From Candidatus Omnitrophota bacterium (GTDB lineage Bacteria; Omnitrophota; Gorgyraeia; Gorgyraeales; Gorgyraeaceae), in NCBI GenBank assembly GCA_018901615.1, contig JAHIEN010000128.1, forward strand, positions 1 through 16,028: a stretch of 16,028 nt of DNA, written 5' to 3'. Positions 6,169-13,186 of the stretch are shown here, piece after piece. The translations under genes were made by a program, and so were the position numbers. The notes beneath the pieces were generated by a model. The model was not told where the DNA came from. It saw only the letters and a list, made by a program, of their open reading frames with translations, and made no database searches. Within the stretch, counting starts at the first letter, position 1. Each line of letters begins with the position of its first letter.

Positions 6169-7633
6169 TAAAAAAAAAGACAAAGAGTTTTTGAAGAAAT
6201 TCTGCAAGTCTGGCTCTATAGCGAAGCTCAAGCAGGTTTTTTCGGATATCATGGGTAATAAGCAAATAAAATGCATGTTCCTGGACCCGGATTGTGCCCC
6301 TATAGAAGGTAATCAAAAAGCGCACCCGGAAATAGCAAAAGCGCTGAGACTGAGACTGCCGGAGGCAGTAGAAAATTTTACATGTTCGTGCGGTAAGCAT
6401 TGCATGACCATACCGGTAAAACAAGGCGATAACGTGTACGGCTACATAGTTGGCCTGCACCTGAAGCAGCCGTTGGATAAAACCAGCGCGGCATTTGTAA
6501 AAATATATATCGACCTTGCCCTGAAAGAATTTCAAAAAGAACAAGAGCTTACCAAGCTTTACGATACCATAAGGCCAAGGGCAATAGCGTTATCGACCAT
6601 CCACACCATTCACAGGCTGCTTTCTTCCACTCTGAACATGGATGAGCTTATTGAAAGAATGGCAAGGCTTTCATTGCAGGTAATGAGGTGTAGGAGCTGC
6701 TCTATAATGCTTATCGATGAATCTGGAAAATACCTGATGCCAAAAGCCGTTATTGACCTGAATAACAATGGCGGCAAAAAAGATGTATGTAAGTACAGAA
6801 AAATAAAGGTAGGTTCAGGCATTATAGGAAATGTCGCAAGGTCAGGTAAGGTATATAGGTTCCGTAGTCTCATGTGTGTCCCGCTCATAGAAGAGGATAC
6901 GGTGGGAGTTATATGTGTAAAGAAAAAGACAAGCAAGGCGTCTTTTAGCAACTTTGACCTTGAGATACTGCTGACGCTCGCGGAACAGGCAGTGATCGCC
7001 ATAAGAAATGCCAAACTCTACGAAGAGCAGGAAAAGGCAGCTTATGGAAGTATTAAATCATTGGCCGTGTTGTTAGACGCAAAATCCCCTAACATGTACA
7101 CTCGCTCCGAAAGGTTTACAAAGATTACCCTTGCTGTCGCGGAAGAGATGAGGCTTTCGAGAGAGGAAATCAAGGACCTGCATTATGCCGTGCTCCTTCC
7201 TGACACAGGAAAATTCGGCATCCCTGATAAAATACTGAAAAAACAAGGCGGCTTGTCGCTTGGAGAATTTAATATTATAAAAAAACAACACCTTGAAAGC
7301 CTTAAGATACTACAGCCTCTTGAGTTCTTGAAACCTGCCATGCCTATAATAAAACACCATCATGAGAGATACGATGGTATGGGGTATCCGGATGGATTAA
7401 AGGGCAAGCAGATCCCGCTAGGGGCCAGGATCATGGCAGTGGTCGAGGCATTTGAGGCAATGGTCTCCGCAAGGCCCTATAAAGACAAGCGAATAACAAT
7501 ATCGCAGGCAATAAAAGAAATAGAGCGTAATAAAGGGACACAGTTTGATCCTGAAGTAGTTGCCTCGTTCATCTCGGCCTTAAAAAAGCTGGATCTAAAA
7601 AAACTGTTTTATGACCTCTTGATGAATAAATGA
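6155..7633 (+). CDS. PocR-like/GAF/HD-GYP sensor protein with a degenerate HD-GYP domain
   Basis: 492 residues from the ATG at 6155. A TTG at 6146 would add three residues and overlap the upstream gene further, so I prefer the ATG. The N-terminal third looks like a PocR-type ligand-sensing domain (about 20-130) with C77, C79 and C83 before I-P-V-K-Q-G-D-N-V-Y-G-Y-I. A GAF domain covers about 145-288 (V-P-L-I-E-E-D-T-V-G-V-I-C-V at 242-255). The HD-GYP region is about 300-475 and keeps H-H-E-R-Y-D-G-M-G-Y-P-D-G-L (402-415) and S-A-R-P-Y-K (438-443). Active HD-GYP phosphodiesterases cleave c-di-GMP, but here the HD dyad is P349-D350, the first His is R317, the IKKH His is Q378 and the later metal Asp is E431. 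It is probably a signalling or binding protein rather than an enzyme. It overlaps the next gene by ATGA. Confidence 0.85.
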   Translation: MSEYNKKKDKEFLKKFCKSGSIAKLKQVFSDIMGNKQIKCMFLDPDCAPIEGNQKAHPEIAKALRLRLPEAVENFTCSCGKHCMTIPVKQGDNVYGYIVGLHLKQPLDKTSAAFVKIYIDLALKEFQKEQELTKLYDTIRPRAIALSTIHTIHRLLSSTLNMDELIERMARLSLQVMRCRSCSIMLIDESGKYLMPKAVIDLNNNGGKKDVCKYRKIKVGSGIIGNVARSGKVYRFRSLMCVPLIEEDTVGVICVKKKTSKASFSNFDLEILLTLAEQAVIAIRNAKLYEEQEKAAYGSIKSLAVLLDAKSPNMYTRSERFTKITLAVAEEMRLSREEIKDLHYAVLLPDTGKFGIPDKILKKQGGLSLGEFNIIKKQHLESLKILQPLEFLKPAMPIIKHHHERYDGMGYPDGLKGKQIPLGARIMAVVEAFEAMVSARPYKDKRITISQAIKEIERNKGTQFDPEVVASFISALKKLDLKKLFYDLLMNK

Positions 7634-7887
7634 AAAACCTACTGAAGAGCGAAGTTACAAAAAAGATATTGCTTTTTTTCAACGAGAACCCGCATTCTAT
7701 CGATACAGCCAAGGGTATATCTGTATGGATAGGGTGCGACATGGACAAAGTCCAGAGATCTCTCGATCTGCTGGTAAAAAAAGGAATGGTGATAAATCAT
7801 AAAACGATTTCGACAGACGCTTACTCGTACACAACGAAAAAGGACATCGTAAAGAAAATCGAGAAGCATATAAAATCATTGGCCTGA
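7630..7887 (+). CDS. Small winged-helix DNA-binding-type protein
   Basis: 85 residues. The helix-turn-helix stretch runs through I-L-L-F-F-N-E-N-P (14-22), T-A-K-G-I-S-V-W-I-G (26-35) and D-K-V-Q-R-S-L-D-L-L-V-K-K-G-M-V (39-54), followed by a beta-wing with Y-S-Y-T-T (65-69) and a short charged tail. This is the layout of ArsR/MarR-like winged helices. No effector domain is present. The start ATG shares ATGA with the stop of the degenerate HD-GYP sensor, so translation is coupled one-to-one and a partnership is plausible (inference). The last codons overlap the promoter at 7884-7912. Confidence 0.75.
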   Translation: MKNLLKSEVTKKILLFFNENPHSIDTAKGISVWIGCDMDKVQRSLDLLVKKGMVINHKTISTDAYSYTTKKDIVKKIEKHIKSLA

Positions 7888-7912
7888 CAAATACGGCAAT
7901 GTGTGATATAAT
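7884..7912 (+). promoter_or_regulatory. Strong sigma70-type promoter with extended -10
   Basis: CTGACA (7884-7889, 5/6 to consensus), a 17-bp spacer, then TATAAT (7907-7912, 6/6) preceded by TGA, so TG-N-TATAAT is an extended -10. The normal start point would be about 7918-7920. That falls 3-5 nt inside the SPOR gene that begins with ATG at 7915. Confidence 0.75.
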
Positions 7913-7914
7913 CT

Positions 7915-8454
7915 ATGGGCGCAAAATTTCAGGGAAGACAGGAAAAAGATCTCTTTGAGCAATTTCAGGGGGCAGAAAAAAAGGTACTAAAAAAAACCAG
8001 GTTTTTGATCCCCCGTATAAGAAACAGCATTGAGGTCTCTTACGAAAACATCATATTCCTTTCAATAGGCCTGCTCATAGCTTGTATCGTATGCTTTTCT
8101 CTGGGCGTGGAAAAGGGGAGACGGGAAGCAGTCCCCCGCGCCATACCTGCCAGGAATATAGGTATGTTTGGCGCCAACCTGAATGAAAAACAGGACTCAA
8201 GCGCGCCTGTTGTTTCTAAAGAAATACCTGCTCTGCCAGAGGGGTATGCTCTGCAGCTGGCTTCCTTTAGAAACAGAGGGCCAGCGGAGCAGGAAAGAGA
8301 TAAACTGCGCAAGGAAGGATATGGCGCGGATGTAAAAAGATCAGGAGAGTATTATCAGGTTTACATTGGCGGTTTTGATAAAAAAACAGAGGCTGAACGG
8401 TTCAAGGGAAAATTTATCAACAAGTACCGTGATTGTTACATAACAGTCTATTAG
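7915..8454 (+). CDS. Membrane-anchored SPOR-domain protein
   Basis: 179 residues. A charged cytoplasmic N-terminus (1-45, with K-D-L-F-E-Q-F) is followed by one membrane segment (about 46-65, I-I-F-L-S-I-G-L-L-I-A-C-I-V-C-F), a linker, and a C-terminal SPOR domain (about 109-179: Y-A-L-Q-L-A-S-F-R-N, then Y-Y-Q-V-Y-I-G-G-F). SPOR domains bind denuded glycan strands of septal peptidoglycan, so a role at the division site or cell wall is likely. No Shine-Dalgarno precedes the ATG. A near-perfect promoter -10 box ends 2 nt before it, so either the start is leaderless with an unusually short spacing or translation begins on mRNA reading through from upstream. The next in-frame start-type codon is a TTG at 8005. 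The conserved-looking K-D-L-F-E motif favours the ATG. Confidence 0.85.
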   Translation: MGAKFQGRQEKDLFEQFQGAEKKVLKKTRFLIPRIRNSIEVSYENIIFLSIGLLIACIVCFSLGVEKGRREAVPRAIPARNIGMFGANLNEKQDSSAPVVSKEIPALPEGYALQLASFRNRGPAEQERDKLRKEGYGADVKRSGEYYQVYIGGFDKKTEAERFKGKFINKYRDCYITVY

Positions 8455-8463
8455 GGGGGTAAA

Positions 8464-8751
8464 ATGTCGCAGCACCCAAGTCTAAAAAGTTCAAAAGTAG
8501 GCAAGAAATTAAGGTCTGTCCTTAAAAGATATGAGAGGTTTTTTACCTTGAAGGACAAAGGCATGCTTCAGGACGAGTCTTCGGTATTCGGCTTGCCTAA
8601 ACTGAAGATAGTAAGGACAAAGGTAAAGAAAGAAAAAGCGGCTGAGAAACCTGAAGAAGGCGCTGTAGCTGCCGGAGCAGAAGGAGCGCCTGCTGTGCCG
8701 CAGAAAGAAGCTGCCCCGAAGGCTGAGAAGAAAGGGGAGAGAAAAAAATAA
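8464..8751 (+). CDS. PVC-type small basic protein with an added K/E/A/P-rich tail
   Basis: 95 residues. The N-terminal 50 residues (S-Q-H-P-S-L-K, then L-K-R-Y-E-R, D-E-S-S-V-F-G-L-P-K) match the pattern I recall for the small basic protein family shared by Chlamydiae, Verrucomicrobia and Planctomycetes (remembered as TIGR04137), thought to be nucleic-acid- or ribosome-associated but not firmly characterised. Residues 54-95 are a low-complexity tail of Lys, Glu, Ala, Pro and Gly, which is longer than the core I remember. The ATG at 8464 has a strong Shine-Dalgarno (AGGGGGG, about 8453-8459). It is the clearest pointer to a PVC-superphylum host in the window. Confidence 0.75.
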   Translation: MSQHPSLKSSKVGKKLRSVLKRYERFFTLKDKGMLQDESSVFGLPKLKIVRTKVKKEKAAEKPEEGAVAAGAEGAPAVPQKEAAPKAEKKGERKK

Positions 8752-8786
8752 AGGAGAGAGATATATTAAGAAATAAGGAGCTAAAA

Positions 8787-9407
8787 ATGTGTTTTATTAA
8801 GGCATTCTCAATTTTAATCGCAATGTCTTTTCTTTTGCCTGGCGCCTGTTTTTCGCAGGAAGGATATGAAGAGAAGGAGATCTCAAAAATAGGTTTTGTG
8901 AAAAATGACGGAGCAAATGTCAGGGCCGGCGACAATGTGAACTTTACAAGCCTGTGCAATCTGGAAAAAGGCGACCCTATAAAGATTATGGGAAAGCGCT
9001 ATAGCTGGTACAAGGTCATCCTGCCAAGAAAGGCCTGCGTGTACATAAGAAAGGACTTTGTCGGGGACGTTTCTGAAAAAGGAGAGGCAGGGGTAATTGC
9101 TGAGCGCGTGAACCTTAGGGCTGGAGCTGACACAAAATACGCCATACTCGGCCAGATCTCAAAGCCTGAAAAAATACACATAGTAGCTGAAGAAGCCGGC
9201 TGGTATAAGATATTCCCGCCTGAAGGCACAAGTGGGTGGATACATTCAAGCCAGTTGAGGTTTTCAATTGAAGGTATTTCTTCCAAGCCTGAACCAGTAG
9301 ATGAGGTTGTAAAACCGGGCGCGAAGAAAGATAATGGTGTAAAACTCATGCTCAAGAAAAAGAACCCCAACGGGAATCTGACATTTTCTACGCAGGGCAA
9401 ACAATGA
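8787..9407 (+). CDS. Exported protein with two bacterial SH3 (SH3b) domains
   Basis: 206 residues. An N-terminal hydrophobic signal (1-23) ends in P-G-A-C-F-S-Q. A weak lipobox at C21 makes a lipoprotein possible, but ordinary signal peptidase cleavage is equally likely. The first SH3b repeat is about 33-93 (N-V-R-A-G at 44-48, W-Y-K-V at 74-77) and the second about 101-158 (N-L-R-A-G at 109-113, G-W-Y-K-I at 138-142, G-W-I at 150-152). The lysine-rich tail (166-206) is probably disordered. SH3b domains usually bind peptidoglycan peptides. The start is set by AAGGAG at 8775-8780. The end overlaps the site-2 protease gene by ATGA. Confidence 0.88.
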   Translation: MCFIKAFSILIAMSFLLPGACFSQEGYEEKEISKIGFVKNDGANVRAGDNVNFTSLCNLEKGDPIKIMGKRYSWYKVILPRKACVYIRKDFVGDVSEKGEAGVIAERVNLRAGADTKYAILGQISKPEKIHIVAEEAGWYKIFPPEGTSGWIHSSQLRFSIEGISSKPEPVDEVVKPGAKKDNGVKLMLKKKNPNGNLTFSTQGKQ

Positions 9408-10015
9408 ACCTGGCGATAAGCTTGTTTCTTTTTTTTCTGGCCGTAATAATACATGAGTATTCACATGGCTGGGTGGCATGGAAACTCGGGGACTCCACGG
9501 CAAAGATGGCAGGCCGCCTTACCTTAAACCCTATTGCTCACATTGACCCCATAGGCACAGTATTACTTCCTTTAATATTACTGGTAACTAACTCCCCTGT
9601 ATTGTTCGGATGGGCAAAGCCTGTCCCTGTGGATTTTAACAATCTCTATAATCCTAAAAAGGATATGATATGGGTAGGATTGGCTGGGCCAGGCGCCAAT
9701 ATCTTATTTGCTATCATCCTGTCTTTTATGTTGAAGATCTCGGGCACCATGGCCAGTCCATTACTTATGGCTGTTATGAGTTCAGCTATAATAATAAACC
9801 TGGTGCTGGCTGTATTTAATATCCTGCCAATCCCGCCCCTGGATGGTTCCAGGGTCCTGATGGGGCTTTTGCCTGGAGAAATCGGCATACAATACGCGAA
9901 GATAGAGCCCTACGGCCTTATTATACTCTTTGGCCTGCTCTACCTTGGCCTGATAGGAAGTTTTATATGGCCTTTGGTAATGCTCATGGCGCGATTCCTG
10001 GGAGTCAGTATATGA
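9404..10015 (+). CDS. Site-2 protease family (M50) intramembrane metalloprotease
   Basis: 203 residues with at least four hydrophobic segments. The zinc motif is H17-E18-Y-S-H21 in the first helix. The third ligand is expected at D147 in N-I-L-P-I-P-P-L-D-G-S-R (139-150). G-W-A-K-P-V-P-V (69-76) and G-P-G-A-N (95-99) are family hallmarks. It is the short form without a PDZ domain, unlike RseP. The target is unknown. Its stop and the aroB start share ATGA. Confidence 0.93.
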   Translation: MNLAISLFLFFLAVIIHEYSHGWVAWKLGDSTAKMAGRLTLNPIAHIDPIGTVLLPLILLVTNSPVLFGWAKPVPVDFNNLYNPKKDMIWVGLAGPGANILFAIILSFMLKISGTMASPLLMAVMSSAIIINLVLAVFNILPIPPLDGSRVLMGLLPGEIGIQYAKIEPYGLIILFGLLYLGLIGSFIWPLVMLMARFLGVSI

Positions 10016-11109
10016 AAAAAACGCGAGTCAAACTTGGCAATCGGAGTTATGAAATAAGGATATGCCGGGATAGGATAGGCCTGCTGGGCAAGGCAATAAA
10101 ACAGCTGGAGATAGGCTCGGATGCCGTGATCATCACAAACCCCAGTATAAAAAAATTCTTTGGGGCCAGAGTAAAAAGATCTCTTTTATCCGCCGGGTTT
10201 AATGTACGTTTCGAGACGGTGCCTGACAGCGAAAAGGCAAAATCAGAAAAACACTGCATAAGGCTTTTGAATAATATATCGAGATCCGATGGATTGGGCC
10301 GCAGGGTATTTATAGTGGCGCTTGGGGGAGGAGTGATAGGCGACCTCGCTGGCTTTGTCGCCAGCATATACAAAAGAGGCGTTCCGTATGTGCAAGTCCC
10401 GACTACGCTCCTCGCGCAGGTAGACTCTTCTATTGGAGGGAAAGTGGCCATAGACCTGAACATAGGCAAGAATCTCGCGGGTTCATTCTATCAACCGCGC
10501 CTTGTTTATAGCGACATCTCTTTTCTTAAAAAACTCCCCGAGAAAGCTCTGGTATCAGGTCTTGCGGAAGTAATAAAATATGGGATCATAAAATCTCCGG
10601 CGCTATTTTCTTTTATCAGGAGCGACCTGAAAAAAATATTAAGGCGTTGCCCCGGGACACTTGAACGCGTAGTTTATAAATGCGGTTCTATCAAGGCTCG
10701 TGTCGTGGAAAAAGACGAGCTGGACAATAAAGATACGCGTATAATATTGAACTTCGGCCATACAGTGGGACATGCCATAGAGACAGCTGCTGGATATGGC
10801 AAGGCATATGATCATGGTCAGGCAATAGCCCTGGGTATGCTTGCGGCCTCGTTTATCTCAATGAAATTAAGCCTGCTGGCAAAGGCAGACTATTTAAAGA
10901 TAAAGGCCCTTATAAAAGACTCCGGGCTTCCTACTGTCTTAAAAGGCGTAAGCGTGAAAGACATCATGCTTGCCCAGGGTCATGACAAGAAATTCATATG
11001 CGGCAAAAACAGGTTTGTGCTGCCTGTTAGAATAGGAAAGACCGTAATAAAAGAAGATATCCCTGAGTCTTTAATAAGGGAATCCATAAAAAGTCTTCTA
11101 TGGACTTAA
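10012..11109 (+). CDS. aroB: 3-dehydroquinate synthase AroB
   Basis: The NAD- and metal-dependent second step of the shikimate pathway, converting DAHP to 3-dehydroquinate. I set the start at the ATG at 10012, which gives 365 residues, the usual AroB length, and a natural N-terminus (M-K-K-T-R-V-K-L-G). A longer frame from 9967 would only add residues overlapping the protease gene. Motifs are G-G-G-V-I-G-D-L-A-G-F (105-115), V-P-T-T-L-L-A-Q-V-D-S-S-I-G-G-K (129-144), G-L-A-E-V-I-K-Y-G (183-191, metal ligand E186), N-F-G-H-T-V-G-H (247-254, ligand H250) and D-H-G-Q (267-270, ligand H268). It overlaps the genes on both sides (4 bp and 10 bp). No other shikimate gene is visible here. Confidence 0.97.
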   Translation: MKKTRVKLGNRSYEIRICRDRIGLLGKAIKQLEIGSDAVIITNPSIKKFFGARVKRSLLSAGFNVRFETVPDSEKAKSEKHCIRLLNNISRSDGLGRRVFIVALGGGVIGDLAGFVASIYKRGVPYVQVPTTLLAQVDSSIGGKVAIDLNIGKNLAGSFYQPRLVYSDISFLKKLPEKALVSGLAEVIKYGIIKSPALFSFIRSDLKKILRRCPGTLERVVYKCGSIKARVVEKDELDNKDTRIILNFGHTVGHAIETAAGYGKAYDHGQAIALGMLAASFISMKLSLLAKADYLKIKALIKDSGLPTVLKGVSVKDIMLAQGHDKKFICGKNRFVLPVRIGKTVIKEDIPESLIRESIKSLLWT

Positions 11110-11831
11110 AAAGAAATAAGGACCGTTTAAAAAAACTCAAATCCATTGAAAAGGCAATAAGCTACCGCTTCAGAAATAAATCCCTCCTAAATCAGGCCCT
11201 GACGCATAAATCCTATGCTAACGAAAGATCTCAATCCTGCAGCGGAGACAATGAAAGACTGGAGTTCCTTGGAGACTCTGTGCTCGGTATCGTAATAAGC
11301 AATGTGCTGTATAATGATTACCCGGATAAAGACGAGGGGGTCCTGACCAAATATAAATCTCAACTGGTGAGCGGGACGACTCTCGGCAGGATAGCAAAAG
11401 AGTTGCGCATCGGAGAATACCTGCTGCTTGGAAAAGGGGAAGAGGCCTCTGGCGGAAAAAAACACGCTTCGAACCTCTTATGCGCCCTAGAGGCATTGAT
11501 AGGCGCTATATATTTAGACGGAGACCTGAAGTCAGCAGCCAGGTTTATAAAAAGGATTTACGACCCTGAACTCCTGCTCGTAAAGGAAGGCAAGGGTACA
11601 AGGGATTATAAATCCGTGCTCCAGCAGATTGCCCTGAGAAGGTTTAAGACCATCCCGTCTTACAGGATCATATCTGAAATAGGACCTGACCATAAAAAAC
11701 ATTTTATCGTGGAAGCTGTAATGACAGGTAAGAGGTTTGGTATAGGCTCGGGACCGAACAAGAAGACCGCGGAACAGGCAGCGGCAAAAGAAGCTATATC
11801 CGCCATAGAAGCGGCGGGCGATTCATTTTAA
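11100..11831 (+). CDS. rnc: Ribonuclease III, with Cys in place of a catalytic Asp
   Basis: 243 residues with a complete RNase III domain (about 10-155) and a C-terminal double-stranded-RNA-binding domain (about 168-239, ending K-K-T-A-E-Q-A-A-A-K-E-A). The signature N-E-R-L-E-F-L-G-D-S-V-L (51-62) gives metal-site residues E52, E55 and D59, and D-E-G (78-80) gives E79. The second catalytic helix normally reads A-D-x-x-E-A. Here it is L-L-C-A-L-E-A (126-132), so the Asp equivalent to E. coli D114 is C128 (codon TGC), while E131 (E. coli E117) is kept. The enzyme may be impaired or use an altered metal site. The gene overlaps aroB by 10 bp and converges on the GspB-like gene with a 9-bp tail-to-tail overlap. 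Confidence 0.93.
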   Translation: MDLKRNKDRLKKLKSIEKAISYRFRNKSLLNQALTHKSYANERSQSCSGDNERLEFLGDSVLGIVISNVLYNDYPDKDEGVLTKYKSQLVSGTTLGRIAKELRIGEYLLLGKGEEASGGKKHASNLLCALEALIGAIYLDGDLKSAARFIKRIYDPELLLVKEGKGTRDYKSVLQQIALRRFKTIPSYRIISEIGPDHKKHFIVEAVMTGKRFGIGSGPNKKTAEQAAAKEAISAIEAAGDSF

Positions 11832-12326
11832 ATTTAAAACTATCTCCTCGCCATCATCTTTTTCGATTCTCACAAAGTCTTTTGCGATAACGGTGACTTT
11901 GCCATCAAGAAAAGAGTCACCTTCCCTGACTATTTTGTCATTTATAATAGCCCATTTGCCTTCAGGGCCGTGGACTATTCCGTTTAGCTCAATGGCATTT
12001 TGAATAGTGGCGCCATGGAAGGCTTGCTTGTGGGCAGGGAGATTAAAACCAGAGGGAGATACCTTTGATTTTAGATCGCGTATCGCGGGATCATAACCTG
12101 TGCCAGCCCTTGATATATGTCTGTAAAGGGCCAGTGAACCGAGAAGAGAGATTATCACTACCAGGGAAACCGTGACCGTAACGGTCCATTTTATTTCAGA
12201 ATTTGCCTCTTGAGATTTTTCGGGAAGACAGGTTTCTTCGTTTAATACGCACGTAGTGGCCGCGCCCTTATTTTTTATTTCGAATTCTTTCCTGGCCTTT
12301 TTAATCGCGTCGTTGATTATGCTCAT
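11823..12326 (-). CDS. GspB-like secretion accessory protein
   Basis: 167 residues with one membrane segment (about 46-67) after a charged, presumably cytoplasmic N-terminus (S-I-I-N-D-A-I-K-K-A). A periplasmic C-terminal domain follows (about 112-167: L-N-G-I-V, K-W-A-I-I-N-D-K-I-V-R-E-G-D, V-R-I-E-K-D-D-G), which is the GspB/PulB-type domain. GspB works with the GspA/ExeA ATPase to help place or assemble the type II secretion secretin. Its ATG overlaps the exeA-like stop by 4 bp, so the two are translated together. At its 3' end it overlaps rnc by 9 bp on the other strand. Confidence 0.85.
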   Translation of the reverse strand: MSIINDAIKKARKEFEIKNKGAATTCVLNEETCLPEKSQEANSEIKWTVTVTVSLVVIISLLGSLALYRHISRAGTGYDPAIRDLKSKVSPSGFNLPAHKQAFHGATIQNAIELNGIVHGPEGKWAIINDKIVREGDSFLDGKVTVIAKDFVRIEKDDGEEIVLNLK

Positions 12327-13135
12327 TCGAATACGCCCTCGATCTCTTTACCGCACTTTTTTATCATGACTTTGTCTATATTTTTTTTATTGGAGGCAAA
12401 GCCTGCCAGGAGGGCCTTGTCGCATACGATATTTACCAGTCTCGGGATGCCATTGGAAAATCTATACACCTCATTAACAGCGCCTTCTGTAAAAAATTTC
12501 TTCCCATTAGACCCGGCAACGTTCAACCTGTGATAGATATACGCCTCTACCTCATCTCTGTCAAGCGGCAGGATATGATACCTTATTGCTATCCTCTGCC
12601 GCAGCTGGGCCAGTTCTCTCGACGCTAGCTTTTCCTTGAGCTCGGGCTGCCCCACAAGGATTATCTGGAGCAGTTTTTCCTTTTCCGTCTCCAGGTTAGA
12701 GAGGAGCCTTATCTGTTCCAGGAGAGAGGACTTCAGGTTCTGCGCCTCGTCGATGATAAGCACGGTATTGTTATTGCACCTGAGCTGCTCAAGCAAAAAC
12801 CTGTTAAGCTCGTTGAGCATCGTTATCTTGTTCTTATTTTTAAGCTTGATCCCGAAATCCGTGACAATGGCCTCAAGGAGCTGTATCTCAGAGAGATTGG
12901 AATTAAGTATAAAGGCGGTCTTAGTGTGTTCGTCGAGGGTGTTTAGAAGCGCCTTGGATATGGTGGTCTTGCCCGTGCCGATCTCGCCGGTTATTTCCAT
13001 AAAGCCCATGCGCTCCTCAATACCGTACTGCATGTGAGAGATAGCCTCTCTGTGCTTCCTGCTGAGATACAGAAAGTTGGGATCGGACGTGACACTGAAC
13101 GGCTTTTCTTTTAGTCCATAAAATTCAAGATACAT
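12323..13135 (-). CDS. ExeA/GspA-type AAA+ ATPase
   Basis: 270 residues. The N-terminus M-Y-L-E-F-Y-G-L-K-E-K-P-F-S-V-T-S-D-P (1-19) is the hallmark of the ExeA group. Walker A is G-E-I-G-T-G-K-T-T (50-58), Walker B is V-L-I-I-D-E-A-Q (125-132), sensor 1 is I-L-V-G-Q-P-E-L (159-166), and the arginine motif is L-R-Q-R-I-A. It is shorter than ExeA of Aeromonas, stopping after the AAA+ lid (G-I-P-R-L-V-N), so the membrane and peptidoglycan-binding parts are absent here. The adjoining GspB-like gene supplies a membrane anchor. It is predicted to power secretin insertion for type II secretion or type IV pili. A TTGATA-N17-TATAAT promoter places the transcript start only a few nucleotides before the ATG. 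Confidence 0.93.
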   Translation of the reverse strand: MYLEFYGLKEKPFSVTSDPNFLYLSRKHREAISHMQYGIEERMGFMEITGEIGTGKTTISKALLNTLDEHTKTAFILNSNLSEIQLLEAIVTDFGIKLKNKNKITMLNELNRFLLEQLRCNNNTVLIIDEAQNLKSSLLEQIRLLSNLETEKEKLLQIILVGQPELKEKLASRELAQLRQRIAIRYHILPLDRDEVEAYIYHRLNVAGSNGKKFFTEGAVNEVYRFSNGIPRLVNIVCDKALLAGFASNKKNIDKVMIKKCGKEIEGVFE

Positions 13136-13144
13136 ATCATGAAA

Positions 13145-13173
13145 ATTATAGCACCTTTACAGCTAACTATCAA
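13145..13173 (-). promoter_or_regulatory. Promoter of the exeA-gspB operon (near-leaderless)
   Basis: On the minus strand: TTGATA (13173-13168), a 17-bp spacer, then TATAAT (13150-13145). The expected start is about 13138 and the ATG is at 13135, leaving about 3 nt of leader and no Shine-Dalgarno. Confidence 0.75.
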
Positions 13174-13186
13174 AGGAAAAATATTC

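Noticed and set aside
6005..6544. 179-residue minus-strand open frame opposite the dGTPase-like/sensor junction
   Set aside because: It is a shadow of two well-supported plus-strand genes, with no family resemblance and no promoter or ribosome site. The same applies to the minus-strand frames at 283-756, 1500-2015, 4007-4459 and 8999-9454.
9967..10011. Extended start for aroB
   Set aside because: The extra 15 residues lie in the coding sequence of the protease and do not resemble AroB. The ATG at 10012 forms the usual ATGA junction.
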